Positions 14,701 to 22,457 of a stretch of 22,598 bases of DNA are shown piece by piece. The translations under genes and the position numbers were made by a program. Source of the DNA: CAZFCK01 sp964517355 (GTDB taxonomy: Bacteria > Desulfobacterota > Desulfovibrionia > Desulfovibrionales > Desulfovibrionaceae); the NCBI GenBank assembly GCA_964517355.1, contig CAZFCK010000055.1, positions 1-22,598 on the forward strand, read 5' to 3'. Under the pieces are notes generated by a model. That model was not told the DNA's origin. It worked only from the letters and a program-made list of their open reading frames with translations, and did not search any database. Each line of letters begins with the position of its first letter. Position 1 is the first letter of the stretch.

Positions 14701-14953
14701 ATTCGTGCAGGACGGCATGCGCGAGGGCATGCCCTTGCAAGAGGCGATTTTGCAAAGCGGAGCCATTCGCTTGCGCCCCATTGTGCTGACGGCGTTGACC
14801 ACGGCTCTTGGCGCGTGGCCCATCACCTTGGACCCCATTTTCTCGGGTCTTGCCTGGGCCCTGATTTTCGGACTTTTCGCCTCCACCTTGTTCACGCTGC
14901 TCATCATTCCGGTGGCCTATTACGCGGTGTCCCGCAAGAAGCTCGAAGCCTGA
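11723..14953 (+). CDS. RND efflux transporter permease (AcrB-like, HAE family)
   Basis: This encodes 1076 residues, the usual RND size. TM1 (AILLLIFSLCLGGAAILL) is followed by the REEEPQI/VPMADVFVQAPGASASEVEKLVAAPLE porter entry. TM4 has the proton-relay pair D425-D426 (LGLVVDDPITNVDNIQRH). In TM10 the position of the AcrB lysine is taken by arginine (R986 in GGIVIRNSLVLIEF), a form I recall in other RND subgroups. The two halves each carry six membrane segments with a large periplasmic loop. It should export a drug or other small organic molecule using the proton gradient; the substrate cannot be read from sequence. The ATG at 11723 has GGAG 7 nt upstream and overlaps the adaptor stop, a sign of translational coupling. 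No outer-membrane TolC-like gene lies in the window. Confidence 0.93.
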   Translation: MPPSSEPKGLIAAVVRRFLQGKEAILLLIFSLCLGGAAILLTPREEEPQIIVPMADVFVQAPGASASEVEKLVAAPLERLLWQIDGVEYVYSTAFRDHAMVTVRFFVGENREDSLVKLHNAIAMNQDIAPSIATAWVVKPVEIDDVPIVALTLYSKRYDDHELRRVAEELMPRLAEVPNVSRVSIIGGRSREIRMELNPERMTGLNVSPREIIDALRGADASMTAGALDSNNRELSVTANSFLHSAAEADDLVVGVFDGRPVYLRDVAVVVDGPEEPRAYSRFGMGARHAREMGCPPQCGGYPAVTIALAKKKGTNAVDVAEAVLARMDALKKTVLPADIEVEVTRDYGKTAQTKVNDLLASLFFAILTVVILLAMTLGWREALVVAVAVPVSFSLALFVNHVFGYTINRVTLFALILSLGLVVDDPITNVDNIQRHIMLGVRKPLEATLFAVQEVLPPVIMSTLAIIVSFTPMFFITGMMGPYMAPMAANVPLTVTFSTVCALTIVPWMSYKLLKRQATQPVQGAHVGAGRDVTPAWVRSGYRAALAPFLRSRGLRWLLALVVVLLLLASCSLALLRLVPLKMLPFDNKNEFQIVLDMPEGASLEATDRCVRAFEDFLRGVPEVTNFVSYAGLSSPMDFNGMVRHYYLREGAHQADIRVNLADKEQRAQQSHAVILRLRTELEAIAGAYGCRLKIVEVPPGPPVISTITAEVYGTPDRTNEQLIQGAGHLQSLMREEPGVVDIDASYAFPSQRVNFVPDKEKAALHGVSTAEMAQTLRTAVGGVSPAKVHLPDERQPLQVKLVLPRNKRSSVSTLTQLPVKSASGGMVALGELGAFTLEPEDQPIYHKNLQPVVYVFAEMAGRAPAEAILDLQRMLEQKPMPPGIRVEWAGEGEWQITLRVFRDLGIAFGAALLGIYLLLIIQTDSFFLPLLIMMAIPLTLLGIMPGFWLLNEFFTTSVGGFGDPVFFTATSMIGMIALGGIVIRNSLVLIEFVQDGMREGMPLQEAILQSGAIRLRPIVLTALTTALGAWPITLDPIFSGLAWALIFGLFASTLFTLLIIPVAYYAVSRKKLEA

Positions 14954-14988
14954 TCCCGAGGCGGAAGAAGGAAGAAATAAAGGACTGC

Positions 14989-15023
14989 GGGGGGACGAAT
15001 CCTCGTTACGAGGCGTTCTCCCC
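14989..15023. terminator. Possible bidirectional hairpin between convergent genes
   Basis: CCTCG (15001-15005) and CGAGG (15009-15013), separated by TTA, are extended imperfectly by a G-run (14989-14994) and CCCC (15020-15023). The hairpin spans the stop codon of the minus-strand kinase and lies 35 bases beyond the pump stop. There is no T-run on the plus strand, and only a distant T-rich stretch on the minus strand. Confidence 0.3.
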
Positions 15024-18000
15024 GGACACGCCGCCCGCCGGGTCTGCGGGGAATGCCTCGACCTCGCGTTGCGCCTGTTCGAGTTCCCTGGAGAACCGGG
15101 CGAACAGGGCCTCCACGTCCCGGGTTGCGCCGCCGCGCAGGCAGGTTTCCAGCCGGCTGACCGCGCCTTTGGCCCTTTCCAGGCCGAGGGTGGCGCACAT
15201 GCCCTTGGTGGTGTGGCACAAGCGCGCCAGCGCTTCATGATCGCCTGAGCGCACGAGTTGCTCCATCTCTGTCCGCAAGGCGGGGGCGCGTTGGAGGAAA
15301 TCCGTGAACAGTATCCCGATGAGACCGCGGTCGCCTTCCAGCCGTTGCAGCAGGGCGTCCATGTCCAGGATCGGAGCGTTTTCCAGGGGCATGGGCTTGT
15401 CATGCGGAGCGGAGGCGTTGCCGAGCACCCGTTGCATTTCCAGCTGCAGGGCCTCCGGCATGATGGGCTTGGCCACGTAGCCGTTCATCCCGGTCTGGAT
15501 GAAGAGGTCGCGGTCGCCGCTCATGGCGTGGGCCGTGCAGGCTATGATCGGTATATCCGGTGAGTTGTGCGCGAAATTGCCTGTTCTGATGCGCCGGGTG
15601 GTTTCAAGGCCGTCGAGTTCGGGCATCTGCACGTCCATGATGATCAAATCAAAAGGACCGGTGTCGAGACTGCGCAGCGCTTCGCGGCCATTGGTCACGC
15701 TTTGCACGGTGTGGCCTTGCTTTTCGAGCAGCTTGCAGAGGATTTTGCTGTTGATGGCGTTGTCCTCGGCCACGAGCACGTGCAGCGGGCGCTTGTCCCG
15801 TGTTTCGGGAGGTGGCGCGCCATCGTCCGCACAGGCGGTCTGCCGCGGGGACAAGGGCTCGGCGCGGCAGGTGAAGATGAAAGTGGCGCCCTTGCCCGCT
15901 TCGCTTTCGACCCAGATGCGGCCGCCGAGCATTTCGCAGAGCCGTTTGCTGATGGCCAGCCCCAGACCAGTGCCCTGGAAGCGGCGTATGGAAGGACCCC
16001 CGGCTTGGGCGAACCGCTCGAAAATGTGGTGCTGCTGCTCCACCGGGATGCCGGTGCCGGTATCCCGCACGCTCAAGCGCAGCATGTCCGGGGCGAGGGC
16101 GTCGGGTTCCGCGGTGATCACAATTTCGCCGTTTGTGGTGAATTTAACGGCGTTGCTGCACAGGTTGTTGAGGATTTGCCGTAAACGGAAGGGATCGGTC
16201 CTTACAAGACTCGGAAGGCCGGGGGCAGATTGGAGTTCCAGACGGGTGTTCACGTTTTTCGCCAGTGGGCTGAAAACCTTGACCACGCTCCTGAGCAGGT
16301 CGTGCAGATGGCAGGGACGCAGTTCCACCTGCATTTTTCCCGCCTCGATCTTGGAGAAGTCCAGAATGTCGTTGAGCAGGCCGAGCAATGATTGCGCGGT
16401 TTGCTGCAGCGCGGCGGCGTCTTCGCGTTGGTTTGGAGCCAGGCCGCTTTCCAGCAGCAAATTGCACAGGCCGATGATGCCGTTCATGGGCGTGCGCAGT
16501 TCATGGCTGATGTTGGCCAGAAGTTCGCTTTTGGCGAGAGTCTGGCGTTCGGCGAGCTCCTTGGAATGTTGCAACTCCGTCATGGTGCGCCCCCGCTCAA
16601 GTGCGTTGTTGAAAACGGTGGCGACGTGGCGCAGTAACTGCGGCGTCTGCTCGTCCCATTTCGGGGCCGGCGCGGAACGCTCCAGAGACAAAAAGCCCAT
16701 GACCCGCCCTTCAACGCGCAAGGGCACGACCACGATGTGCGCCACGTTGTGGCGCTGAAGCAATTTCTTTATCTCCGCAGCCTGCGGCGGCAGATTGCGG
16801 ACCTCGTAGACCAGCACGTCGTTGTTCCCGGCGAGCTCCTCCTGAATCCAATCCATGTCGCAGGGTACGCACTTTTTTTCCTGGCAGAGTCCTTTTGGAA
16901 CATAGGGGGCGCACCAGGCATGCGTGCAGGTCAGACACGGGTTTTCACTCCTCCAGGCGAAGAGGAGCGCGCTCTCCGCGCGGAAAAAGACGCCGACCTG
17001 CTCAAGGGCGTTGCAAATGCCTTTGTCCAGCCTTTCCATGGGCAGATTGATGAAGGTGGTGGACATGGCGGCCAGGATGCTTTCAAAGGAGGAAAGGTAG
17101 CGGAGTTCGGCCTCGCTGCGAAGGTGTTCGCTGATATCGAGAAGCACGCCGACGATGCCGCGTATCTGTTTGTACTGGTCGAACACGGGACTTTTGGAGA
17201 AAAGCATCTGCCGCGCACTGCCGTCCGGAAATACAAGAGGAAATTCGAAGCGTTGCACACAAGGGCCATTGCTGTGGAGTAAGATCCTGTCCATCTCCTC
17301 GTAATAATACACCAGGTCCTTATGCAGGATGTCCCGGGACCTTTTGCCCGTGAGTTCTGAAACCTCCAGCCCGAAAAGATCGGCGAACGCCGCGTTGGCA
17401 ATGCTGTAGGTTCCGTCTCTATCCTTGAAAAACATGGGGTTGGGCATGGTCTGCACAATGGAGTGCAACAGGGTGTAGGTCTCCTGCAAGGCCTGGGAGT
17501 GGCGTTTGCTTTCCGTGATGTCGAGCATGGCCCCATGCAATACCGCCTCGTCGTCTTGCCAGGCGAGATCGCCCAGACAGCGCACCATGCGCGGCTTGCC
17601 GTCGGCGCCGTTGATCTGCAGTTCCAGGTCGAAGGGGCGGGAGAGGGTTGCCAGCTCGTTAATTTCCTGGGTAAAGCGCGCTTCGTCTTCATCCGACACA
17701 TGCTCCCGGAAGAGGTCCAGACTAGCGGGGGGGCGTCGCTCTCCATAGCCGAGCATTTCGTAACATTGCCGCGACCAATGCATGGCTTTGGAGGCGATGA
17801 ATATTTCCCAGTGCGCCACACGTGCGAGGCGGCGGACGAAGCGCAAACGTTCCTCCCGGGCCTTGCGTATGCGTTTTGCCTTGCGCGCGCGCGTGACATC
17901 CTGGAAAAAAGCGCCGGCCAACATGCCCCCGGATGTGGGCACAGGAAAAAACGTGGCCTGAATCCATGTGTGATTTCGCGTGGTTTTCATGCCGAATGCG

Positions 18001-18716
18001 GCGTCGGGCGCATCGAAGAGCACCGGACCGGCCTGTACCGTTTCCCCTTTCAAGGCGCGCAGCAAGGCTTGGTCCAGCCCCGTGCGGCGCGCTTCGGGAT
18101 CTTCAAACAGGTTGTAGCGCCGCACGAACACGCTGCCGTCATTCTTCAAAGCCGTTCCCATGGCCTTGTTGACCGCGACCACCACGCCGCTTGGGTTGAA
18201 AATAGCGCAGGCCTGGGGCGTGTGCTCGAAAAAAGCGTCCACTCCGGCATGCTGCGGCTCAAGGGAGAGGCCGCGGTAGTGCGCACGCGCCGGGCGCAGG
18301 CGCAGGGCTCTGCGCAGCATCAAGTCCAGGTCTTGTTCGGAAATATCTCCCTGCAACAGTTCCCAGGCGCCTGCCTGGATCAAGTCGCGGGCTTCAGGGG
18401 CCAGAGGTGCGACGCCCAAAATGAACACGGGGGGCGAATGGAGCGGATCTCCGGCTTCATGCGCCAGATGATGCAGCAGGAGTACCCCTTGGCGCAGGTT
18501 CGCGCCGTTTTCTGCGCAGTACAGGATCAGGTCGGCGGCGCACAGCGATCGTAAGTGGAAAAGCGCGCGTTGGGGGGACACATATGAGCATTCGCACGAT
18601 TCGAGAAACGGGTGGGAGCGGATTTTGTCCACCAGTCGGGACAAGGCTGAACGCTCCGCTTCCTGTTCCTGGATGACTGTGAGTTTTAATGCGGGGGGCG
18701 GTGATGGAGGAATCAA
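15006..18716 (-). CDS. Hybrid sensor histidine kinase (pseudo-REC, PAS x3, GAF, HisKA, HATPase, REC, Hpt)
   Basis: This encodes 1236 residues without membrane segments, so it is probably cytoplasmic. The approximate order is: receiver-like domain 8-140 lacking the phospho-acceptor Asp (DLILYC); PAS 160-275; PAS 290-410 (HWEIF...WSRQCYEMLGY); PAS 415-535 (NPMFFKDRDGTYSIANAAF); GAF 550-715; HisKA with H738 (SHELRTPMNG); HATPase with NNLCSNAVKFT, DTGTGIP and GTGLGLAISKRL; receiver with D1028 (LIIMDVQMPELDG); Hpt with H1168 (HTTKGMCATLG). A full His-Asp-His relay is thus in one chain, ending with Hpt, so a separate response regulator should exist elsewhere. The GAF domain carries a six-cysteine motif (594-619). 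The TTG at 18716 is chosen because it has GAGG 8 nt upstream and starts just before the first receiver strand; another in-frame TTG at 18878 has no ribosome site. It is convergent with the efflux operon, and its target is unknown. Confidence 0.9.
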   Translation of the reverse strand: MIPPSPPPALKLTVIQEQEAERSALSRLVDKIRSHPFLESCECSYVSPQRALFHLRSLCAADLILYCAENGANLRQGVLLLHHLAHEAGDPLHSPPVFILGVAPLAPEARDLIQAGAWELLQGDISEQDLDLMLRRALRLRPARAHYRGLSLEPQHAGVDAFFEHTPQACAIFNPSGVVVAVNKAMGTALKNDGSVFVRRYNLFEDPEARRTGLDQALLRALKGETVQAGPVLFDAPDAAFGMKTTRNHTWIQATFFPVPTSGGMLAGAFFQDVTRARKAKRIRKAREERLRFVRRLARVAHWEIFIASKAMHWSRQCYEMLGYGERRPPASLDLFREHVSDEDEARFTQEINELATLSRPFDLELQINGADGKPRMVRCLGDLAWQDDEAVLHGAMLDITESKRHSQALQETYTLLHSIVQTMPNPMFFKDRDGTYSIANAAFADLFGLEVSELTGKRSRDILHKDLVYYYEEMDRILLHSNGPCVQRFEFPLVFPDGSARQMLFSKSPVFDQYKQIRGIVGVLLDISEHLRSEAELRYLSSFESILAAMSTTFINLPMERLDKGICNALEQVGVFFRAESALLFAWRSENPCLTCTHAWCAPYVPKGLCQEKKCVPCDMDWIQEELAGNNDVLVYEVRNLPPQAAEIKKLLQRHNVAHIVVVPLRVEGRVMGFLSLERSAPAPKWDEQTPQLLRHVATVFNNALERGRTMTELQHSKELAERQTLAKSELLANISHELRTPMNGIIGLCNLLLESGLAPNQREDAAALQQTAQSLLGLLNDILDFSKIEAGKMQVELRPCHLHDLLRSVVKVFSPLAKNVNTRLELQSAPGLPSLVRTDPFRLRQILNNLCSNAVKFTTNGEIVITAEPDALAPDMLRLSVRDTGTGIPVEQQHHIFERFAQAGGPSIRRFQGTGLGLAISKRLCEMLGGRIWVESEAGKGATFIFTCRAEPLSPRQTACADDGAPPPETRDKRPLHVLVAEDNAINSKILCKLLEKQGHTVQSVTNGREALRSLDTGPFDLIIMDVQMPELDGLETTRRIRTGNFAHNSPDIPIIACTAHAMSGDRDLFIQTGMNGYVAKPIMPEALQLEMQRVLGNASAPHDKPMPLENAPILDMDALLQRLEGDRGLIGILFTDFLQRAPALRTEMEQLVRSGDHEALARLCHTTKGMCATLGLERAKGAVSRLETCLRGGATRDVEALFARFSRELEQAQREVEAFPADPAGGVSGENAS

Positions 18717-18953
18717 AACGCGGGCCTCGATGTTACGGTATGCAATGACCAGAGGGGGGGTGGCGGCGTGTGCGCGAGCGCGGAAAACCGTGAGGAGGCC
18801 GCGCGTATGAAACGTGCGGACACTGAAAAGCGCTTGGCGTGGGTTCAACGCGAGTCGACATGTGTCCCTCTTGTTCAATAATAAATGTCAGGATTACAAC
18901 GCCGATCCCCATTACGCAACAAAGGAATCGGCGTTGATGGCAATGGATTCTAA
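18717..18953. other. Upstream region of the kinase gene
   Basis: The frame continues open to 18878, but the extension shows no domain and no ribosome site. Beyond it, GCCGAT (18901-18906) and ATCGGC (18927-18932) form a small hairpin. The kinase promoter should lie here, but I could not find a pair of hexamers with normal spacing. Confidence 0.35.
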
Positions 18954-19021
18954 GGAAGCACTGATTAAAGACTTGTTAGGTTTTTCCGGGGGGAAACCTT
19001 TCTGGAGAAAGGTTCTCCCCC
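18954..19021 (+). repeat. Dispersed hairpin repeat, family 2, 5' module only
   Basis: These 68 bases are identical to 3154-3221, including the hairpin made of GGGGGGAAACCTTTCT and AGAAAGGTTCTCCCC. The match stops abruptly at 19021, so the 3' module (core GGCGCG...CGCGCC hairpin) is missing here. Identity over this length, outside any gene, indicates a recent or maintained duplication. Confidence 0.85.
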
Positions 19022-19040
19022 TCGCATATCCAGTGAATTA

Positions 19041-19126
19041 GCGCATTTTCGCCTTGAAACAAGGCTCTCCCCTGAAACAATAACCATCGTTTCAGGGGTG
19101 AGCCTTATGCAAAGGCGAAAATGCGC
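19041..19126. repeat. Nested perfect inverted repeat (86 nt)
   Basis: The outer arms GCGCATTTTCGCCTT (19041-19055) and AAGGCGAAAATGCGC (19112-19126) are perfectly complementary over 15 bp. The inner arms, 18 bp each with one mismatch, are 19061-19078 (AAGGCTCTCCCCTGAAAC) and 19089-19106 (GTTTCAGGGGTGAGCCTT). The result is one long two-stage hairpin. There is no T-run on either side, so it is not a standard terminator. It lies between murA (ending at 19286) and the kinase gene, abutting the repeat copy at 18954-19021. It could be a small palindromic mobile element or a transcribed structured RNA. Confidence 0.75.
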
Positions 19127-19244
19127 TACGTATTCTTCACGGCGGAAAACTCATGTTGTCACGTATAAGGAAAACTGATGGACACGGCAATGGGTGAAGG
19201 CTGCCGCGCATGCCTCGGGAGGGGAGTTTCAGGCGTCTGCCGCT

Positions 19245-19303
19245 CCCGGAACCCTGCGCGGCGGCGCCGCGAAAAACCGCCGCCGCTACTGGGAGCGGCG
19301 GAC
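19245..19303 (-). terminator. GC-rich inverted repeat at the 3' end of murA
   Basis: GCCGCTCCC near 19241-19254 pairs with GGGAGCGGC near 19291-19300, enclosing the murA stop codon and a smaller GCGGCGCCGC palindrome. A structured 3' end is likely. The absence of a T-run makes intrinsic termination uncertain. Confidence 0.35.
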
Positions 19304-20548
19304 TATATGTCCACCCAACGCGGTGAGCTTTTTATCGATATCTTCATATCCCCTGTCCAGATGGTAAATGCGCTGCACTTCGGTCGTGCCCCGGGCGGCA
19401 AGTCCGGCCAGGACAAGGGATGCGCTGGCGCGCAGGTCCGAAGCCATGACAGGGGCGCCGAGCAGGCGGGGAACGCCCCGCACATGGGCGCTGCGTCCGG
19501 AAAGTTTGATTTTCGCCCCCATGCGCACAAGCTCCTGTACATGCATGAAGCGGTTTTCAAAGATGGTTTCCTCTATGACGCCCGAACCTCCGGCAACGCA
19601 CATCAGGGCCATGACCTGCGCCTGCATGTCCGTGGGAAACCCGGGGTAGGGCAGGGTGGTCACATCCACGCAACGGAGTTCCCCGCCGGGGCGGGCCAGA
19701 ACGCCGCCCTCCGGCTGCGTGGCGATATCCACTCCCATTTGGCGCAATATTTCCACAACCGCTTCGAGTTCATCCAAGGGGCAATCGTCGAGCGTGATGG
19801 AGCCGTTGGTTATGGCGGCGGCCACCATGAACGTTCCGGCTTCTATGCGGTCCGGCATGATGTCGTAGGAGCATCCGGCGAGGCGGGGCACACCCTGGAT
19901 ACGGATGAGGCTGGTGCCCTGGCCGGTGATTTTCGCGCCGCAGGCGTTGAGAAAATCCGCCAGGTCCGAGACCTCGGGTTCACGCGCGGCGTTTTCCAGG
20001 AGGGTCTCTCCTTCGGCAAGGCTGGCGGCCATGAGCAGGTTTTCCGTGCCGCCGACCGTTGGGAAGGGAAAAATGATGTGCGCGCCCTTGAGTTTTTTGC
20101 AGCGGCCATGGATGTAGCCTGCTTCAAGGTCAAAAGTCGCGCCCATTTTCTCCAGAGCGCTGAGGTGCATGTCCACGGGGCGGGCGCCAATGGCGCACCC
20201 GCCGGGCAAAGCCACTTTGGCCTCGCCGAGCCGGGCCAGAAGCGGCCCCAGGCAAAGCACGGAAGCGCGCATGGTCTTGACGAGTTCGTAGGGCGCTTCC
20301 ACCTGGAGTTCTCCGGGGGTCACGCGCACGGTGCCGTTGTTTTGCTCGGTGCGCTCCCAGGAACAGCCGAGTATGTCGAGCAGCTTCAACGTGGTGTTGA
20401 TGTCGCGCAGACGCGGCACGCGCCTGTAGGTTATGGCGCCGTCCACCAGGGGCGCGGCCAGAAGAATGGGAAGCGCGGCGTTTTTCGAGCCGCTGATGCG
20501 AACACGTCCTTGCAGGGGCACGCCCCCGTTGATGATCAATTTATCCAA
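19286..20548 (-). CDS. murA: UDP-N-acetylglucosamine 1-carboxyvinyltransferase MurA
   Basis: This encodes 420 residues, the usual MurA length. It transfers enolpyruvate from phosphoenolpyruvate to UDP-GlcNAc, the first committed step of peptidoglycan synthesis in the cytoplasm. K22-N23 (ISGSKNAALP) and the catalytic cysteine C118 (LPGGCAIGARPVD) are present, so it should be fosfomycin-sensitive in principle. The C-terminal LDRGYEDIDKKLTALGG is typical. The initiation codon is TTG at 20548 with a strong AGGAGA 7 nt upstream; the residues DKLIINGG that follow match the family start, so the unusual codon is well supported. It is divergent from the tRNA-His gene, with about 80 bases between the two starts. 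Confidence 0.96.
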   Translation of the reverse strand: MDKLIINGGVPLQGRVRISGSKNAALPILLAAPLVDGAITYRRVPRLRDINTTLKLLDILGCSWERTEQNNGTVRVTPGELQVEAPYELVKTMRASVLCLGPLLARLGEAKVALPGGCAIGARPVDMHLSALEKMGATFDLEAGYIHGRCKKLKGAHIIFPFPTVGGTENLLMAASLAEGETLLENAAREPEVSDLADFLNACGAKITGQGTSLIRIQGVPRLAGCSYDIMPDRIEAGTFMVAAAITNGSITLDDCPLDELEAVVEILRQMGVDIATQPEGGVLARPGGELRCVDVTTLPYPGFPTDMQAQVMALMCVAGGSGVIEETIFENRFMHVQELVRMGAKIKLSGRSAHVRGVPRLLGAPVMASDLRASASLVLAGLAARGTTEVQRIYHLDRGYEDIDKKLTALGGHIVRRSQ

Positions 20549-20586
20549 AATATTATCTCCTCATGACGCCGGGACGCACAGGGGTA

Positions 20587-20615
20587 TTGACTGTGCGGAG
20601 GACTTGGCGTATCTT
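20587..20615 (+). promoter_or_regulatory. Sigma-70 promoter of tRNA-His
   Basis: TTGACT (20587-20592) and TATCTT (20610-20615) are separated by exactly 17 bases. Transcription would start near 20622, just before the mature tRNA end. Confidence 0.65.
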
Positions 20616-20627
20616 TTCATTCTTTAC

Positions 20628-20704
20628 GGCGGGAGTAGCTCAGTTGGCAGAGCACATGGTTGTGGCCCATGTGGCCGTGGGTTCAAGTCCCATCTCTCGC
20701 CCCA
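20628..20704 (+). tRNA. tRNA-His (GTG anticodon)
   Basis: The full cloverleaf is visible. The acceptor stem GCGGGAG (20629-20635) pairs with CTCTCGC (20694-20700). The D arm is GCTCAGTTGGCAGAGC, and the anticodon arm CATGG-TTGTGGC-CCATG has anticodon GTG. The T arm is TGGG-TTCAAGT-CCCA. The discriminator C (20701) is followed by an encoded CCA (20702-20704). The G at 20628 can be the extra G-1 opposite C73 that identifies tRNA-His. It decodes CAC/CAT. Confidence 0.97.
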
Positions 20705-20716
20705 TTCGCTTATGAG

Positions 20717-20750
20717 AGGCCGCGTCTTCGGACGCGGCCTTTTTGTTTTG
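20717..20750 (+). terminator. Intrinsic terminator of tRNA-His
   Basis: GGCCGCGTC (20718-20726), a TTCG tetraloop and GACGCGGCC (20731-20739) form a perfect stem. It is followed at once by TTTTTGTTTTG, so it is a textbook Rho-independent terminator. Confidence 0.93.
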
Positions 20751-20918
20751 TTTTTGAAACAGCTTCATGATGCGCAGTGTGTCCTGGAGCCTTGGCAACG
20801 GCATGTTGCATGACATGTTTCGCCTTCCCGGGCAAGTCGAGCGACTTGTAGGATCAGGCGCGGGGGGGCCTTTCGCTGCAATGCTCAGGTCAAAAATCTC
20901 TTCCGCAAGATGCTCCCC

Positions 20919-22457
20919 TTAGCGGCGTCGGAACAGGGGGAGCATGTCCAGCACATGGCGCGCAGACGGAGAGCCGAGAGAGCGCGCGCTCCACATATAT
21001 GCCAGGCCCAGCAAAGGCGCAAGGACGGGCGCGGCGCTCCACTGCGGCCAGGGCCACAGGGCCAGGGCGCACCTGACGACGGCGTACAGGACGGCGCAGA
21101 GGGGCAGGTGCAGCAACGCCCCCCGCGTGAGCAGCGCCTTGGAGCGCAGCAGGCCGCGTCGTTTGAGCATGCCCCACAAGAGCAGAGTGTTCGTGAGTCC
21201 CGCCAGGCTGACGGCCAGGGCCAGGCCGGCGGCTGCCAGACTTTGCATGAGCGGCCAGGCCAGAAGCAGGAAGCCGCCAAGTCCCAGCAACGCGGCATAC
21301 ACGGGGGGGGCATACTCATGGCGGGCGAAGCTGGCGGAAGCAAGGGGGCGCAGGGCGGCGAAACCGGGCAGGCCAAGGGCCATGCAGGCCAGGGTGGCCG
21401 CGGTGCCTTGCACGGCCTGGTGGGAGAAAGCGCCGTGCCCGAAAAGCAGGGCCACAATGGGTTCGGCCAGGGCGGCGAGCCCGGCGCTTGCCGGCAGGCT
21501 GATGCACAGCACAACGCCCAGGGCCTGCCGCAACACGGCGTCGAAGGCTTCGGCATCACGGCTCGCCGCGAGGGCGGCGAGTTCGGGAAGGGCCGCCGTG
21601 CTGACGGCCACGCTGAAGACGCCGAGGGGGAGCTGCACGAGGCGTTCCGCGTAATGCAGCCAGGATACCGCACCTTCGGCCAGCCATGTGGCGGCAAGCG
21701 TGGCCAGCAAGGTATTGATCTGAAAACCGGACACGCCGAAGACCACGAGCCCGGCATCCTTGCCCAGCTTGCGGGTCACGGGGTCGAGGAGCCGCCAGGG
21801 GCCGCGCCACTGGAAGCCTATGCGCGCGAGGGGCGGCTGCTGCGCCCCCCATTGTAATATTCCGGCGACGAGCACGCCCCAGGCCAGGGCGTAGGCCACC
21901 GGCGCCTTGAGTATCCAGGCGCCGAGGGCGGCCAGGATGAGCGTGCAGTTGAGGATGACGGGCGCCAGGGCCGGAGCCAGGAAATGACCCATGGCGTTGA
22001 GCAGTCCCGCGCTGACGGCCGTACCCATGATGCAGAGCGCGTAGGGGGCGCAGATGGCGAGCAACCGGGCCGTGGTTTCCAGCAGGTGCGGCTCCTGGCG
22101 CAATCCGGGCGCGAGGAAGCGCGTCACGTCGTATGGGAACAGCGCGCAGACAAGGGCAAGGCACCCGGCGAGGATGAGCGACCAGACAAGGGCGCTGCGG
22201 GCCATGGCGAAACCGCGCTGCGGGCCGTGGCGCGCACCGCATTGCATGAAGGCGGGGACAAAGGCCAGGCTCCAGGCGCCGTCGGCAAACAGGCGGCGCA
22301 GGGTGTTGGGGATGCGGAAGGCGATGAAAAAAGCGTCGGCAAGGGGGCCTGCGCCAAGGGTCGCGGCGATGCAAAGGTCGCGTGCGAAGCCGAGCACGCG
22401 GCTTACAGCGGTGGTTTTTGTCAGCAGCGCGCTGTTGGCGGCAAGGCGATGGGACAT
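20919..22457 (-). CDS. murJ: Lipid II flippase MurJ (MviN)
   Basis: This encodes 512 residues from the chosen start, the usual MurJ length, with about 14 hydrophobic segments. The N-terminus LTKTTAVSRVLGFARDLCIAATLGAGPLADAFFIAFRIPNTLRRLFADGAWSLAFVP is the family signature, with the conserved arginines of the central cavity region. It moves lipid II across the inner membrane for peptidoglycan synthesis. The middle segment WLHYAERLVQLPLGVFSVAVSTAALPELA is also characteristic. The start is uncertain: ATG at 22457 gives the standard N-terminus but has no clear ribosome site, while ATG at 22520 or TTG at 22535 would add 21-26 residues. It is a monocistronic minus-strand gene in this view. Together with murA it makes this end of the window a peptidoglycan region. 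Confidence 0.93.
   Translation of the reverse strand: MSHRLAANSALLTKTTAVSRVLGFARDLCIAATLGAGPLADAFFIAFRIPNTLRRLFADGAWSLAFVPAFMQCGARHGPQRGFAMARSALVWSLILAGCLALVCALFPYDVTRFLAPGLRQEPHLLETTARLLAICAPYALCIMGTAVSAGLLNAMGHFLAPALAPVILNCTLILAALGAWILKAPVAYALAWGVLVAGILQWGAQQPPLARIGFQWRGPWRLLDPVTRKLGKDAGLVVFGVSGFQINTLLATLAATWLAEGAVSWLHYAERLVQLPLGVFSVAVSTAALPELAALAASRDAEAFDAVLRQALGVVLCISLPASAGLAALAEPIVALLFGHGAFSHQAVQGTAATLACMALGLPGFAALRPLASASFARHEYAPPVYAALLGLGGFLLLAWPLMQSLAAAGLALAVSLAGLTNTLLLWGMLKRRGLLRSKALLTRGALLHLPLCAVLYAVVRCALALWPWPQWSAAPVLAPLLGLAYMWSARSLGSPSARHVLDMLPLFRRR

Noticed and set aside
13577..15403. 608-codon minus-strand frame spanning the pump and the kinase ends
   Set aside because: Its first part is a shifted reading of the kinase Hpt region and the rest is antisense to the pump. 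No domain is coherent.
18814..19041. 75-codon plus-strand frame across the kinase upstream region
   Set aside because: It runs through the dispersed repeat, whose identical copy at 3154 is in a non-coding gap.
20433..20813. 126-codon plus-strand frame over the tRNA
   Set aside because: It overlaps murA antisense, the tRNA-His gene and its terminator, so it is a chance frame.
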